Shown here piece by piece: positions 18,466 through 27,701 of a stretch of 53,872 nt of DNA (its first letter is position 1; every line of letters starts with the position of its first letter). The stretch is from Cognatishimia maritima. GTDB lineage: Bacteria; Pseudomonadota; Alphaproteobacteria; Rhodobacterales; Rhodobacteraceae. A model generated the notes under the pieces. The model was given only the letters and a program-made list of their open reading frames with translations, was not told the DNA's origin and made no database searches. The stretch spans positions 1-53,872 of the forward strand of contig NZ_FQWM01000011.1 of the NCBI RefSeq assembly GCF_900129685.1, given 5' to 3'. The position numbers were made by a program, and so were the translations under genes.

Positions 18466-19758
18466 TTAACGCGTTACGAAAGAATAAATACCCAACCTGC
18501 GCCGCAACATCACCGAATGCCCAACTGTCATTAGGGCGAGGCTGACAACTGTTGCGGCTGCGGCACCATTGGCGCCGAAACGCGGGGCGAGCATACCGTT
18601 CAAGACGATGTTCAATGCGGTTGCCGCGACCACTGTCATGGCCGTTGTGCCCACATGGCGTGTGTTTGCTAATATCGGCCCTGGCACGCCCGCAGCGGAT
18701 ATCACAACCCGAAGCCACACAAGAATGAGCAGCGGAGTTGCCGCCGCGCTGAACCCAGCCCCGAAAATCACCTCGATGTAGAGTGCAGCCACGGTGCTTG
18801 GGATCGCCAAGGCAAGCGTTGCGAGCAGCATCCGGTTCGCAAGGCCTCTGGAAAGTGTCTCTAATCCGGCCAGATCATTTTCGGCATGCAGTTTTGCGGC
18901 TTGCTGAGAAATGCGCACACCGGCGGCGTGGAAGGGTAAGGACACCAGCAGAAAAAACCGTGCTGCAACCCCATAAAGCCCGGTTTCCTCGGGGGTGGAT
19001 AGATATCCCAACATGATGACGTCCGTCGCCCCCAGCAAGGTCGCGGCACCAAAGAGAACAGACGATTTCCCGGCTTCGATGACCCAATCACGGGCTTTGG
19101 AAAAATCGGGCGGGTGCCAGATCGACCTGATGGCGCGTCTCAGGCTGTGCAGGCCAATGAGCAACGACAGGAGGCTTGCCCCCGCCGTCAGAAACATGGC
19201 CGTGCGTGGGCTGATGTCGGATGTCACATAGACCCACACCAAAACAGCAATCAGCAGAACCGACGGCTCGATCAAACGATCCGGCAGATGCCCGGCAATC
19301 GGGCGGCCTAGCCCCTGCAGGACGCCCGTGCGCATCAAGTTAAGAGATCGCACCAGCAAGAGCCCCGCAGCCGCGGCGACGGTGCCCTGCACAACAGTGT
19401 CTTGCGCAAGCAGCGGAACGTTCCAAATGGCGAGCGCACAGACCGTAACCGACAGGACTGAAACTGCCAAGAATGTGCCGAGAATAAAGCCCGACGCTTC
19501 GTCTTGTGCCTTGCGCACCAGCATTTGAGGAAGCGTGCGCACCGCGAGGTGCTGAAACCCAAAAGTGGTAAAAAGAACGGCGATGCTGACCAAGCCCAAG
19601 GCAAAGACATAGGCCCCGAACCCGTCTGGGCCAAGCAGCCGCCCCAATAGCATCGTCAGTGCAAAACTGGCCGCTGCCGCATAAAGCCGCATGAGCAAGA
19701 TTTGGGAGAACTGGCCGAAGGGCGCGCTTAGTTTTTGGAAGAGGTTTGTTTGAAGCAT
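18466..19758 (-). CDS. Oligosaccharide flippase (Wzx-like)
   Basis: A 430-residue membrane protein with about 12 hydrophobic spans. The N-terminal pattern LLGRLLGPDGFGAYVFALGL is typical of the polysaccharide biosynthesis/MATE-like flippase family (Pfam PF01943/PF13440). Such proteins turn undecaprenyl-linked oligosaccharides from the cytoplasmic to the periplasmic face. Its presence beside an ABC-type exporter is notable, because a Wzx route and an ABC route normally belong to different polymers. It is 3 bp from the upstream GT4 stop and 17 bp from the downstream sulfotransferase start, so it sits inside one operon. The symbol wzx is not given because I identify only the family. Confidence 0.87.
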   Translation of the reverse strand: MLQTNLFQKLSAPFGQFSQILLMRLYAAAASFALTMLLGRLLGPDGFGAYVFALGLVSIAVLFTTFGFQHLAVRTLPQMLVRKAQDEASGFILGTFLAVSVLSVTVCALAIWNVPLLAQDTVVQGTVAAAAGLLLVRSLNLMRTGVLQGLGRPIAGHLPDRLIEPSVLLIAVLVWVYVTSDISPRTAMFLTAGASLLSLLIGLHSLRRAIRSIWHPPDFSKARDWVIEAGKSSVLFGAATLLGATDVIMLGYLSTPEETGLYGVAARFFLLVSLPFHAAGVRISQQAAKLHAENDLAGLETLSRGLANRMLLATLALAIPSTVAALYIEVIFGAGFSAAATPLLILVWLRVVISAAGVPGPILANTRHVGTTAMTVVAATALNIVLNGMLAPRFGANGAAAATVVSLALMTVGHSVMLRRRLGIYSFVTR

Positions 19759-19761
19759 CCG

Positions 19762-20769
19762 TTATAAATCGTAGAGCTTGTCCAGTTGGGTGACATAATT
19801 TCCGATGGAATGCTTCGCAGCATGTGACTTCAGAACGTCAGAGAGTGCTGCATCGTCTTTCAATTCGACGGTTTCGACAATCTTTTTGGCAACGGCCTCC
19901 GGGGTCGGGTCTTGAACGATAAGCCGGGGGTCAGGGCAGCTTTCGCGCAACCCCGGCACATCGGTGACAACGGTCACTTTGCCAAGTTGTGCGGCCTCAA
20001 GTACGACCAAGCCAAACCCTTCCCAGTCAGAGATGAGCGCACATATATCCGCGCTTGCATAAGCCGAGGCGATATCTTTGACCGCCCCTAAAAACACCAC
20101 CCGGTCTGCCAGGCCCAAGTTTTTAGCCAAGTCACGCAAGCTTTGCTCATGTGCCCCAACACCAGCCAGTGTAACAACAAAATACTGCGGCAGATATTCT
20201 AGCGCTTTGATCAGGATGTCTTGCCGTTTTGGCCGATCTAATGACGCAACCATTAGGATGCGCGTTATGCCTGTTTCTGTAGTGATGGGTTTTGTAACGG
20301 GAGCAACTTCTGGGACAAAATTTGGCAGGGTGTACATACGAGGCACATCCCCAATGAAGGCGCGCATGCCGTCGCTCGCCTCTGCACTCACCGTGATCGT
20401 GGACCGCGCGATGCGGTGCAGGCCCCAATCAAGCAGGCGGACCAAATGGCGCTTTCGGCGGGGGTAATGCGCGCTGTGCACATGGAGAATGGCGCGCTGA
20501 CGCAGAAAAAATGCCAAATAACAGGCCGGGACCATATGCAGATGAAACAGGTCATATTGGTGCCGGTTCCTAAGGCAATACCAGAGCGCTTGGGCAAAGC
20601 CCTGCACCTGTATTAATTGTCCGGTGCCCAGATCATAGAAACTGCCGCTACCGTCAAATACAAGAACGTCGTGGTTGTCTTGGGTGCGCACCAGATCAGC
20701 AACAAGACGCTCTGCCCCACGCGGAACGTCCAGCCGCCGCACGATCTGAAGTACGCGTTTTTTGGCCAT
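19762..20769 (-). CDS. GT4 family glycosyltransferase
   Basis: A 335-residue GT-B enzyme read from the ATG at 20767-20769, which has GAGGTG seven bases upstream; a TTG at 20784 is less likely. The N-terminus KRVLQIVRRLDVPRGAERL and LFHLHMVPACYLAFF are typical of GT4. The donor site shows RILMVASLDRPKRQDILIKA and an E-x7-E motif in WEGFGLVVLEAAQLGK. It is the first gene of the minus-strand flippase operon that runs to 15445. Some 160 bp separate it from the divergent membrane-protein gene at 20932; promoters for both should be there. Confidence 0.87.
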   Translation of the reverse strand: MAKKRVLQIVRRLDVPRGAERLVADLVRTQDNHDVLVFDGSGSFYDLGTGQLIQVQGFAQALWYCLRNRHQYDLFHLHMVPACYLAFFLRQRAILHVHSAHYPRRKRHLVRLLDWGLHRIARSTITVSAEASDGMRAFIGDVPRMYTLPNFVPEVAPVTKPITTETGITRILMVASLDRPKRQDILIKALEYLPQYFVVTLAGVGAHEQSLRDLAKNLGLADRVVFLGAVKDIASAYASADICALISDWEGFGLVVLEAAQLGKVTVVTDVPGLRESCPDPRLIVQDPTPEAVAKKIVETVELKDDAALSDVLKSHAAKHSIGNYVTQLDKLYDL

Positions 20770-20931
20770 CTTATTGCACCTCAAGAATGTGATGCTTACC
20801 GGGCGACAAATATCTAAGAGACCACATGTGCGGGATAAACCCTCTTCTGAAACACCCCATCAATCACTTTGTAATCCAAATTATGTCGTTGATTACATCA
20901 GACATTCAGTTTTTATCAAAAGGGCATTCAG

Positions 20932-22563
20932 GTGAGGCTGAATAACTACAAGAAGCTTGCCAAGAGGACAGCAGCTATGTCGATGTCAGAGGGATCAGCA
21001 CACCAAGGTATTCTGCGGCACCCCCGAATTGGGGCCGCACTTGCCTTCCTCGCCTTCGCCTTCGCCACTCTGCTGATGCTGTATCCGATGCTTTGGCAGC
21101 CCTACTTGCCTTTGGTGGATATTCCCAATCACATCGCCAGATTTACAGTAATGGCAGACCCTGAGGGACCGCTCTCGAAATATTACGATCTCCAGGCAGC
21201 TTTTTTGTACCCCAATTCGGCCACGGATTTGCTTTGGCTGGTGACCGGAATGGAGGGAGACCCTGTCGCCTTCGCTCGTATGACCATGATGGTCTACGTC
21301 GTTAACTTTATTTTGTCAGTTGTGGTTCTCAATCGTGTCGCAACGGGGCGCTGGGCGGCATGGCCCGCTATCGCCGGACTGTTGGTCTATAATGGAAACT
21401 TCATCTGGGGGTTTCAGAACTATGTCTTTACAATACCGTTCAGTCTGCACGCGCTTTCTTTGTGGTTGGTATTGGAACGGCGGTCGACGGTCTGGCGTGC
21501 CCTAATTTTCCTGCCAATCAGCATATTGCTTTATACGATGCACCTGCTGGCTTTTGGTGTGCTCATCGTCGCGCTCTTAGGTCGGGAAATTCACCTGATT
21601 ATTGGGGATGAAGGGGGCAGGACACATAAAATTTCCGACACGTTCATATCAGGAGTTCCATTCCTGATACCGACCCTGTGGTATCTTTATCAAACCATGA
21701 GCCAGCCGGCAGGCGCATTGGGAAGCCGTACGGAGCTTGGCCACTGGTGGAGCGGCAGGCTACGTGCCCTGCTATCGATCCAGTGGGAAAATCCGTTACA
21801 TGAATTTCCGGAGATTTTTCTTTCAGCGCTTCTGACCCTATTCGTTTTGGGTCTTTGCTTTTTGGCAATTTTTCGAACCTCCGGCCCCCGACTTCATATC
21901 GTCAGTTCAATGAAAGGGCCGGTTATTGCGCTTGCTTTGCTGTCATTGATCGCGCCTTCTTGGCTGAACGGCGTGGCACTGATCCATATACGGTTCCCAT
22001 TTGTGGCAATGACTCTGCTGATTGCCGGAACCTATTGTATGGGCTTACGCCTGCATCACAAGGCAGTGCTGACGCTTGTGTTGACAGGCCTGCTGTTTTT
22101 GAAGGCCGCTCAATTTGAGAAACTATGGGCGACACACAATCAGGACATAAATGACCTTAAGGTTGTCCTTTCCGAGCTCCCTCCGAATAGCCGCCTTTTG
22201 CCATTGAGAGCCTCAGACCAGGAAAACATGCAGCGAAGATTGTGGCATGCACAAGCTTACGCAATGATCTATCAAGATGCTTTTATTCCTACTTTTTTTC
22301 AGGGCTCGCATGCGGTCATTTTAAAGGGGGAATGGGACCAATACGCGACCGCCGCTTTGCGACCAAAGAGCATCGAACAGTTGCTGAACGCAGATGCAAT
22401 CGATCCATCACTCCCCTATGCGTATCTGCGAGATTGGGAGACAAAGTTCACGCATATTTTGTTTTTGGATAAAATGTCGCCCCCAGCACCTCTCAGTGAG
22501 ACGGTGTTAGAGCTAGGCTCCAAAGGAAGGTTTACGTTGCTGGGAATCCGGTCTCCGGCATGA
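20932..22563 (+). CDS. Uncharacterised multi-span membrane protein (possible GT-C enzyme or polymerase)
   Basis: A 543-residue protein with about ten hydrophobic spans and a soluble C-terminal part of roughly 150 residues. After the first span comes a conserved-looking loop, LPLVDIPNHIARF, with an acidic residue where GT-C enzymes have their catalytic aspartate. No specific family is recognised. The start is either GTG 20932 (AAGGG upstream) or ATG 20977 (GAGGA about 10 bases upstream), differing by 15 residues. It stands alone on the plus strand between two minus-strand operons. Roles as glycosyltransferase, polymerase or modification enzyme are all open. Confidence 0.65.
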   Translation: MRLNNYKKLAKRTAAMSMSEGSAHQGILRHPRIGAALAFLAFAFATLLMLYPMLWQPYLPLVDIPNHIARFTVMADPEGPLSKYYDLQAAFLYPNSATDLLWLVTGMEGDPVAFARMTMMVYVVNFILSVVVLNRVATGRWAAWPAIAGLLVYNGNFIWGFQNYVFTIPFSLHALSLWLVLERRSTVWRALIFLPISILLYTMHLLAFGVLIVALLGREIHLIIGDEGGRTHKISDTFISGVPFLIPTLWYLYQTMSQPAGALGSRTELGHWWSGRLRALLSIQWENPLHEFPEIFLSALLTLFVLGLCFLAIFRTSGPRLHIVSSMKGPVIALALLSLIAPSWLNGVALIHIRFPFVAMTLLIAGTYCMGLRLHHKAVLTLVLTGLLFLKAAQFEKLWATHNQDINDLKVVLSELPPNSRLLPLRASDQENMQRRLWHAQAYAMIYQDAFIPTFFQGSHAVILKGEWDQYATAALRPKSIEQLLNADAIDPSLPYAYLRDWETKFTHILFLDKMSPPAPLSETVLELGSKGRFTLLGIRSPA

Positions 22564-22631
22564 TGGAGTTTTATGCCGCCTGTGCCGTTTCCGATATGTA
22601 TCAAGCGCACTGAAATGATGTTGCAAACCAC

Positions 22632-24119
22632 CTATTTGTACAAGATATCAAACCGGTCTGTACTTACTCTTTGCGTGTATCCATCGAAGAAATCTGACAG
22701 TCCTGCAGACCGCCTCAAGAACACCTCATAAGAAAACCCGGGCTCGTTGAAATACCCGGCCTTTTTGTCAAAAACGATGGCATCAGGAAGACCGGTCTGC
22801 AGATCTTCCAACACATTGGCGCGGGTCTCTGCGGCGAGCACCTGTAGCTCAGCGCATACTGCCTCTGTCTGATTGCAAGCCGCCTCCGCTTTGGCATTGG
22901 CGATGGCAGGAACTGTCCACAAAGCTGGATAGCGATTGTGCCAAGGCACCCCCAGTTCCAGCGCGACAATCGGTCCAAGGAAAACATGTGAACTCAGAAT
23001 AGTTATGCCGCTCTCAGTCGGCCCCTTCACGAGTTCAGCAGCTAAATTCTGCACGCTCAGCGATTTGTAGAACCCGCGATGAATGGAAAGCAGGGAAATC
23101 ATAAGCGCACAAATAATCGCGGAGCGTATGATTGCTTTGACAGGGCTGCGCAGGATTAAGAACCCGCATAGGATTAATCCAAAGCTATGCACGGGGACCG
23201 CCTGATATCCGTAGCCGGTCCACTGCAACGTATAAGAGGCGACGCCAGCGAAATATAAAGCGGCAAGCGGACCTAGACCTTGGGGAAGCGATTTCTGCCG
23301 CCAACATTCCAACAATAAGAGCGCAACGAAGAGCAGCTTTATAATCCCGATATTTAAAATGACCTGACTATTTGTGCCCCCGTACGCGCCATATGTCAGG
23401 ACCGCTGTTGGCACGATTTCTAAGAAATAGGCTGGGTGGACTACCCAGACGAAAGCGACATAGCCTGCACCCATCGCGATGATACTGATGTTTGATGCCG
23501 CCAACAGCGGACGCAAATTGCGCTCTCGCAACGCAAGAGCGAGTGTCACAAAAATCGGAAAGACCAAAAAATGTGGCTTTAGACAAATGCCCAGTGCCGC
23601 AAACGCACCACGCAGTGCTCCGCCCCTGCCATAGGCTCCGCGCTCATGAAACGCTAATCCCATGACCCACGGCATCAGGAACAAGACCAAAAGGTGATCC
23701 CGCTGCGCAAAGTATCTGAGCGCAGGAAGGACCACAGCCGCCCATAGCAACACAACAAAGACCATTTGGCGCGCTGGGACGGAGCGATCATGGCCCACCA
23801 AGATACGATAAGACCACGCCAAAACGCCGCCAATCAAAAGGGATGTCACTGCATACTGCGCATCTGGCAATGACATCTCGGTGAGATGTGCCAGCCAATT
23901 GGCGGGCAGTGTATAGTAGAAGTTTAGGGGCGGATTGACCTCAATCACCGAATGATACAGTTCTGCGCCAGCGAGCCAGCGCTCGACCGCAATTAGAAAC
24001 CAAGCGGTATCATGGTTAATGAGACGCCCTTGAAAAAGCAGAAAGGTTCCGACGGCCGAAACCATAAAAACTAGGATCGTCGGTCCTATTCGGGCTGGCG
24101 TCTGAGCGTCGGTTTTCAT
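22632..24119 (-). CDS. Multi-span membrane protein, GT-C-like (GtrC-position glycosyltransferase)
   Basis: A 495-residue protein with about ten hydrophobic spans, then a soluble C-terminal tail of about 110 residues. After the first span is LINHDTAWFLIAVERW, then SVIEVNPPLNFYY. The acidic HDT and the EVNPP loops resemble GT-C glycosyltransferases that use polyprenyl-phosphate sugars in the periplasm. GAGG lies 9 bases before the ATG. It lies directly downstream of GtrB-like, methyltransferase and GtrA-like genes, which is where the serotype-specific transferase stands in gtr cassettes. The simplest role is to transfer the sugar delivered by GtrA/GtrB to the glycan. The family assignment is from topology, not from a recognised signature. 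Confidence 0.68.
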   Translation of the reverse strand: MKTDAQTPARIGPTILVFMVSAVGTFLLFQGRLINHDTAWFLIAVERWLAGAELYHSVIEVNPPLNFYYTLPANWLAHLTEMSLPDAQYAVTSLLIGGVLAWSYRILVGHDRSVPARQMVFVVLLWAAVVLPALRYFAQRDHLLVLFLMPWVMGLAFHERGAYGRGGALRGAFAALGICLKPHFLVFPIFVTLALALRERNLRPLLAASNISIIAMGAGYVAFVWVVHPAYFLEIVPTAVLTYGAYGGTNSQVILNIGIIKLLFVALLLLECWRQKSLPQGLGPLAALYFAGVASYTLQWTGYGYQAVPVHSFGLILCGFLILRSPVKAIIRSAIICALMISLLSIHRGFYKSLSVQNLAAELVKGPTESGITILSSHVFLGPIVALELGVPWHNRYPALWTVPAIANAKAEAACNQTEAVCAELQVLAAETRANVLEDLQTGLPDAIVFDKKAGYFNEPGFSYEVFLRRSAGLSDFFDGYTQRVSTDRFDILYK

Positions 24120-24129
24120 ATTGCAAACC

Positions 24130-24510
24130 TCATGTCTTCAGCGCCCAAAGCTTCAGCGAGACAAAGGTAAAGGCAGGCACCACCACCGCGACCAGCAGCA
24201 TGGTCAGAGCAAAGGGCGCACCGAGTTTTTCCACCCCCCACCATGTGATCAGGCTGCTGAGTGTCAGCCCTATCAACGAGACCACCAAAAACCGTGGGAA
24301 GTGAAACCCATGGCGCGGGCGGATCGCAAAGGTTGCTTTGGTGTGGCCGATGTAGGACCAGAGAACCGCCATTGAGAACCCGCAGAAATTCGCAATAAGC
24401 GGCGCAACATCAAAGAGTGCGTCCACTGCGGTTGCGGTCACAACATGCGCAGCGGTCGCGAGGAGCCCGACGCCCAAAAACCGTTTGATTTGACCAGCCA
24501 GCATTGTCAT
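24130..24510 (-). CDS. gtrA: GtrA-family membrane protein
   Basis: A 126-residue protein with four hydrophobic spans, the exact size and topology of the GtrA family (Pfam PF04138). The N-terminus IKRFLGVGLLATAAHVVTA and the middle LIANFCGFSMAVLWSYIGH with TKATF are characteristic. GtrA proteins are thought to flip polyprenyl-phosphate sugars across the inner membrane. The start overlaps the stop of the upstream methyltransferase by 4 bp (ATGA), and the GT-C-like gene follows after 10 bp. This tight packing supports a single gtr-type operon. Confidence 0.88.
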   Translation of the reverse strand: MTMLAGQIKRFLGVGLLATAAHVVTATAVDALFDVAPLIANFCGFSMAVLWSYIGHTKATFAIRPRHGFHFPRFLVVSLIGLTLSSLITWWGVEKLGAPFALTMLLVAVVVPAFTFVSLKLWALKT

Positions 24511-25238
24511 GCGTTTCGCATGAGGACCGCGCCCAGCGAAACCCCGGCAGGCATCGGCGTGCGCCCGATCAGATGGCGTTCCGCAGCAAAGACCCGCCCC
24601 AGAACCCGGTTCAGCCCCGGCCCCGGCATCACATCATCTGAGGCCTTGGACCCGAGTAGGCGTTTGACCAGTCTGACCCCCAGAATAAGCGGCATCAAAA
24701 AGACGTTGAAATTGAAAAATCGCTCTACGGTCAGCCCCGCGCTCTGTGCCGCTTGTGCAAGCGATTTGCGGGTATAGCGGCGGAAATGGTGATGGCTCAC
24801 ATCATGTTCGGACCAAAGCCAAGGGTAGGCGGGCACGGTCACAAAGATGCGACCCCCCGGGGCCAGTTTTTGCGCCAAGGCTGCCAGAGACTCGGCATCC
24901 GGCTCCACATGTTCCAACACATCAAACAGACAGATCAGATCAAACCGGCCGTCGGAAAACGGGATATCATCCGGCAAAGCCCCATATGGCACGCTAAGCC
25001 CGGTTTTGGCCGTCGCCATGTCGCGGGCGGGGGCATCAAATTCAAAGCCCTGCAGGTCTCCGAATTGCTGTAGCATGGCAATATTGCCACCGGTCCCGAC
25101 CCCGGCTTCCAATATGCGAGGCGATGGGCCTAGGGGCACAAACTGCCGGATCGCGGTTTCGATAATGCGCCTACGGGCCACGAACCACCAATGTTCTGCC
25201 TCAAGCGCATTCATACGGTCATAAACACCACGATCCAT
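24507..25238 (-). CDS. Class I SAM-dependent methyltransferase
   Basis: A 243-residue protein read from the ATG at 25236-25238, which overlaps the stop of the GtrB-like gene by one base (TGATG). The N-terminus ALEAEHWWFVARRRIIETAI and motif I ILEAGVGTGGNIAML, followed by FDLICLFDVLEHVEPDAES, are typical of glycan or lipid methyltransferases found in polysaccharide loci. The frame stays open upstream to 25547 but that part overlaps gtrB and is not used. Lying between gtrB and gtrA, it probably methylates the sugar or lipid carried by this cassette. The acceptor is unknown. Confidence 0.87.
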   Translation of the reverse strand: MDRGVYDRMNALEAEHWWFVARRRIIETAIRQFVPLGPSPRILEAGVGTGGNIAMLQQFGDLQGFEFDAPARDMATAKTGLSVPYGALPDDIPFSDGRFDLICLFDVLEHVEPDAESLAALAQKLAPGGRIFVTVPAYPWLWSEHDVSHHHFRRYTRKSLAQAAQSAGLTVERFFNFNVFLMPLILGVRLVKRLLGSKASDDVMPGPGLNRVLGRVFAAERHLIGRTPMPAGVSLGAVLMRNA

Positions 25239-26206
25239 CAGTCTTCGCTCTCTTTCACCGATCGCACGATATAAAGCGGCCTTTTGCGCACCTCGTAGTA
25301 AATGCGACCGATATATTCTCCGATAATGCCAAGGGCGACCATGTTTAGCCCGCCGAAAATCAAAATGACAATCAGGGTCGAAGCATAGCCGGGCACATCG
25401 CGCCCCGTGATTAGTACTGACAGGAACACATAGGCCGAATAGGCAAAGGCAAAGACCGCCATCGTGCCGCCGACATAAGACCAAATGCGCAAGGGCGCTG
25501 TTGAGGAGGCAAAGATACCATCCAGTGCCAGCGTCCACAGCCGCCACCAGCTCCAGGAGCTTGCACCATCGGCGCGGGCGGGACGCTCATAGGTGACTTC
25601 GACCGTTTCAAACCCCACCCAGCTGAAAATACCCTTGTTAAAGCGCGACCGGTCGCCGATTTGCAGCACGGCCTGCACAACTTCGCGATCCAGCAGGCGG
25701 AAATCGCCAACATTGCTGGGGATTGGGTTTTCTGCGAGCCAGTTGAAAATCCTGTAATAGGCCGCTGCCGAAAGCCGTTTCGCCCAAGTGTCCTGTGAGC
25801 GGTCAATGCGCCGCGCATTCACAATTTTTGCACCCGCGCGCCAGCGCTCAAGCATCTCTGGAATAAGTTCTGGGGGATCCTGCAGATCCACATCCATGGG
25901 AATAATGACATCGCCGCGTGCATGGGCAAGACCTGCGGCCAAAGCCGCCTCCTTGCCGAAATTACGTGACAAATTAATAAGGCGGAGGGGCTTACCTTCT
26001 GCCATGAGCGCTTCGATTTTGCGCTCTGTCGCATCTCGGCTGCCATCGTTTACAAAGACAACCTCAAATGTCGCGACCCCTGCCAGCACCTGCGTCACAG
26101 TGTCGACAAACCGACGAACAGCCTCTGCCTCATTAAAGACGGGCACGATCAGAGACACAACAAAAGGCGCTGCCTCAGCCTGCTCTATGGGGTCAATATC
26201 CTGCAT
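25238..26206 (-). CDS. gtrB: GtrB-like polyprenyl-phosphate glycosyltransferase
   Basis: A 322-residue GT2 enzyme with two C-terminal membrane spans. Motifs are SLIVPVFNEAEAVRRFV, VFVNDGSRDAT, LSRNFGKEAALAAGL and the metal site MDVDLQDPPELI. The end has two spans (MAVFAFAYSAYVFLSVLI and STLIVILIFGGLNMVALGII) followed by EYIGRIYYEVRKRPLYIV, a tail seen throughout the GtrB/ArnC group. These enzymes load glucose or a related sugar on undecaprenyl phosphate at the cytoplasmic face. The ATG at 26206 is preferred over the adjacent GTG. It heads the gtrB-methyltransferase-gtrA-GT-C run, which starts 62 bp downstream of the manC stop. Confidence 0.9.
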   Translation of the reverse strand: MQDIDPIEQAEAAPFVVSLIVPVFNEAEAVRRFVDTVTQVLAGVATFEVVFVNDGSRDATERKIEALMAEGKPLRLINLSRNFGKEAALAAGLAHARGDVIIPMDVDLQDPPELIPEMLERWRAGAKIVNARRIDRSQDTWAKRLSAAAYYRIFNWLAENPIPSNVGDFRLLDREVVQAVLQIGDRSRFNKGIFSWVGFETVEVTYERPARADGASSWSWWRLWTLALDGIFASSTAPLRIWSYVGGTMAVFAFAYSAYVFLSVLITGRDVPGYASTLIVILIFGGLNMVALGIIGEYIGRIYYEVRKRPLYIVRSVKESED

Positions 26207-26267
26207 CACATCCCAAACTTGCTACTCGCACTTGTTTCTAACAGAGAATAGAAGGCCAGCAAGCGCC

Positions 26268-27701
26268 CTACCCCCGCGCATAGACATCGTCATATCTGAC
26301 GATGTCATCTTCGCCGACATAAGCGCCGGTTTGCACTTCGATCAGCACCATGGGCACTTTGCCGGGGTTTTCCAGCCGGTGTTTGGACCCGACCGGGATG
26401 TAGACGGATTCATTTTCCGTCACCAGTTTCACCTTGTCTTCGATGGTGACGCGGGCCGTGCCTGCGACCACGATCCAATGCTCAGAACGGTGCACGTGGC
26501 TTTGCAACGACAGGGCCGCGCCGGGGTGCACCAGGATGCGTTTCACCTGGAAACGCCCGCCCACCACAAGGCTTTCAAACCAGCCCCAGGGGCGGTGATC
26601 CTTGGGGAATTGCGTGGCCTGGGCAGCGCCTTTTTCCTTTAAAGCCGTGACCGCCTTTTTCACGCTTTGTGCGCAGCTCATATCCGCAATCAAAACCGCA
26701 TCTGGCATGGCTATCGCCATGATGTTTTCAAGCCCGATGCCGACCACTTGCAGTGTCTCGCTTTCCGATCGCAGAAGCGTGTTTTTGCAGTCCAGGGCGG
26801 TCGCTGCGCCGGAGGTCACAATGCCATCGGCATCTGGCCCGCTTTCCCGCCAGACCGCGTCCCAGCCGCCAAGGTCAGACCAGGCCGCATCAAAGGGCAC
26901 AACAGACAGGTTCGTGGCCTTTTCCATCACCGCATAGTCAATCGAGATATCCTCAGCCCGCGCCCAGGCGTCGGGGTCAAGGCGTAAAAACCCAAGGTCG
27001 GGTCGCGCGGCTGTCAGGGCGCTGCGCACAGGGTCCAGCAGGGTTGGCGCATGCTGGTTGAAGGCCGCGATCATGTCGGCGGCTTTAAAAAGGAAAATCC
27101 CCGCGTTCCATTTGAAATTGCCTGCCGCCAGCATCTCTTGCGCGCGCGCCTCATCCGGTTTTTCGACAAAGCGCTTTAAGGCCACCGGCGCGCCGGTGTG
27201 ATCCGGGCACTCCGCCAGTTCCAGATAGCCATAGGCGGTTTCTGCATGGGTGGGCGTGATGCCAAAGGTCACCAGCTGCCCGACCTCAACCGCCTTTAGC
27301 CCACGGGCGACCGCGGCGTGAAAGGCTTCTGTGTCGGGCACCACGTGATCTGACGGCGCAACCAGCAGGACGGCTTCGGGATCATGCGCGGCGGCATGCA
27401 GCGCGGCGGCGAGGATCGCGGGGGCGGTGTTGCGCCCTTCGGGCTCAATCAGGATCGCGCCGGGATCAATGCCCACGGCCTGCAACTGTTCGGTCACGAT
27501 AAAGCGAAAGTCAGAGTTCGTCAGCACAAGCGGGGCGTCAAACACCACCCTGCCCGCCTGCCCCGTCAACCGCTGCGCGGCGGCCTGAAACAGGGTCTCA
27601 TCCCCCATCAGGGGCACAAATTGCTTGGGATAGCTCTTGCGCGACAAGGGCCAAAGGCGCGTTCCAGACCCGCCACAGAGTAAAACCGGTACAATGGTCA
27701 T
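26268..27701 (-). CDS. manC: Bifunctional mannose-1-phosphate guanylyltransferase / mannose-6-phosphate isomerase
   Basis: A 477-residue enzyme of usual full length. The N-terminal nucleotidyltransferase signature is PVLLCGGSGTRLWPLSRKSY, with KQFVPL following; LVAPSDHVV and FVEKPDEARA are further family blocks. The C-terminal cupin of type II phosphomannose isomerases starts near residue 365 (HRPWGWFESLVVGGRFQVKR), with SLQSHVHRSEHWIVV carrying metal ligands. It makes GDP-mannose, used directly or turned into GDP-fucose-type sugars by other enzymes. No phosphomannomutase or GDP-mannose-modifying enzyme is on this plasmid. AGGGA lies 9 bases before the ATG. The gene is clearly GC-rich, unlike the membrane-protein genes downstream. 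Confidence 0.94.
   Translation of the reverse strand: MTIVPVLLCGGSGTRLWPLSRKSYPKQFVPLMGDETLFQAAAQRLTGQAGRVVFDAPLVLTNSDFRFIVTEQLQAVGIDPGAILIEPEGRNTAPAILAAALHAAAHDPEAVLLVAPSDHVVPDTEAFHAAVARGLKAVEVGQLVTFGITPTHAETAYGYLELAECPDHTGAPVALKRFVEKPDEARAQEMLAAGNFKWNAGIFLFKAADMIAAFNQHAPTLLDPVRSALTAARPDLGFLRLDPDAWARAEDISIDYAVMEKATNLSVVPFDAAWSDLGGWDAVWRESGPDADGIVTSGAATALDCKNTLLRSESETLQVVGIGLENIMAIAMPDAVLIADMSCAQSVKKAVTALKEKGAAQATQFPKDHRPWGWFESLVVGGRFQVKRILVHPGAALSLQSHVHRSEHWIVVAGTARVTIEDKVKLVTENESVYIPVGSKHRLENPGKVPMVLIEVQTGAYVGEDDIVRYDDVYARG

Noticed and set aside
18449-18718. N-terminal extension of the sulfotransferase at 17549
   Set aside because: It overlaps the flippase gene, and its composition is unlike protein; the P-loop is near the N-terminus when read from 18448.
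25788-26642. A 284-codon plus-strand frame across gtrB and manC
   Set aside because: It spans two real genes on the other strand and has no family signature.
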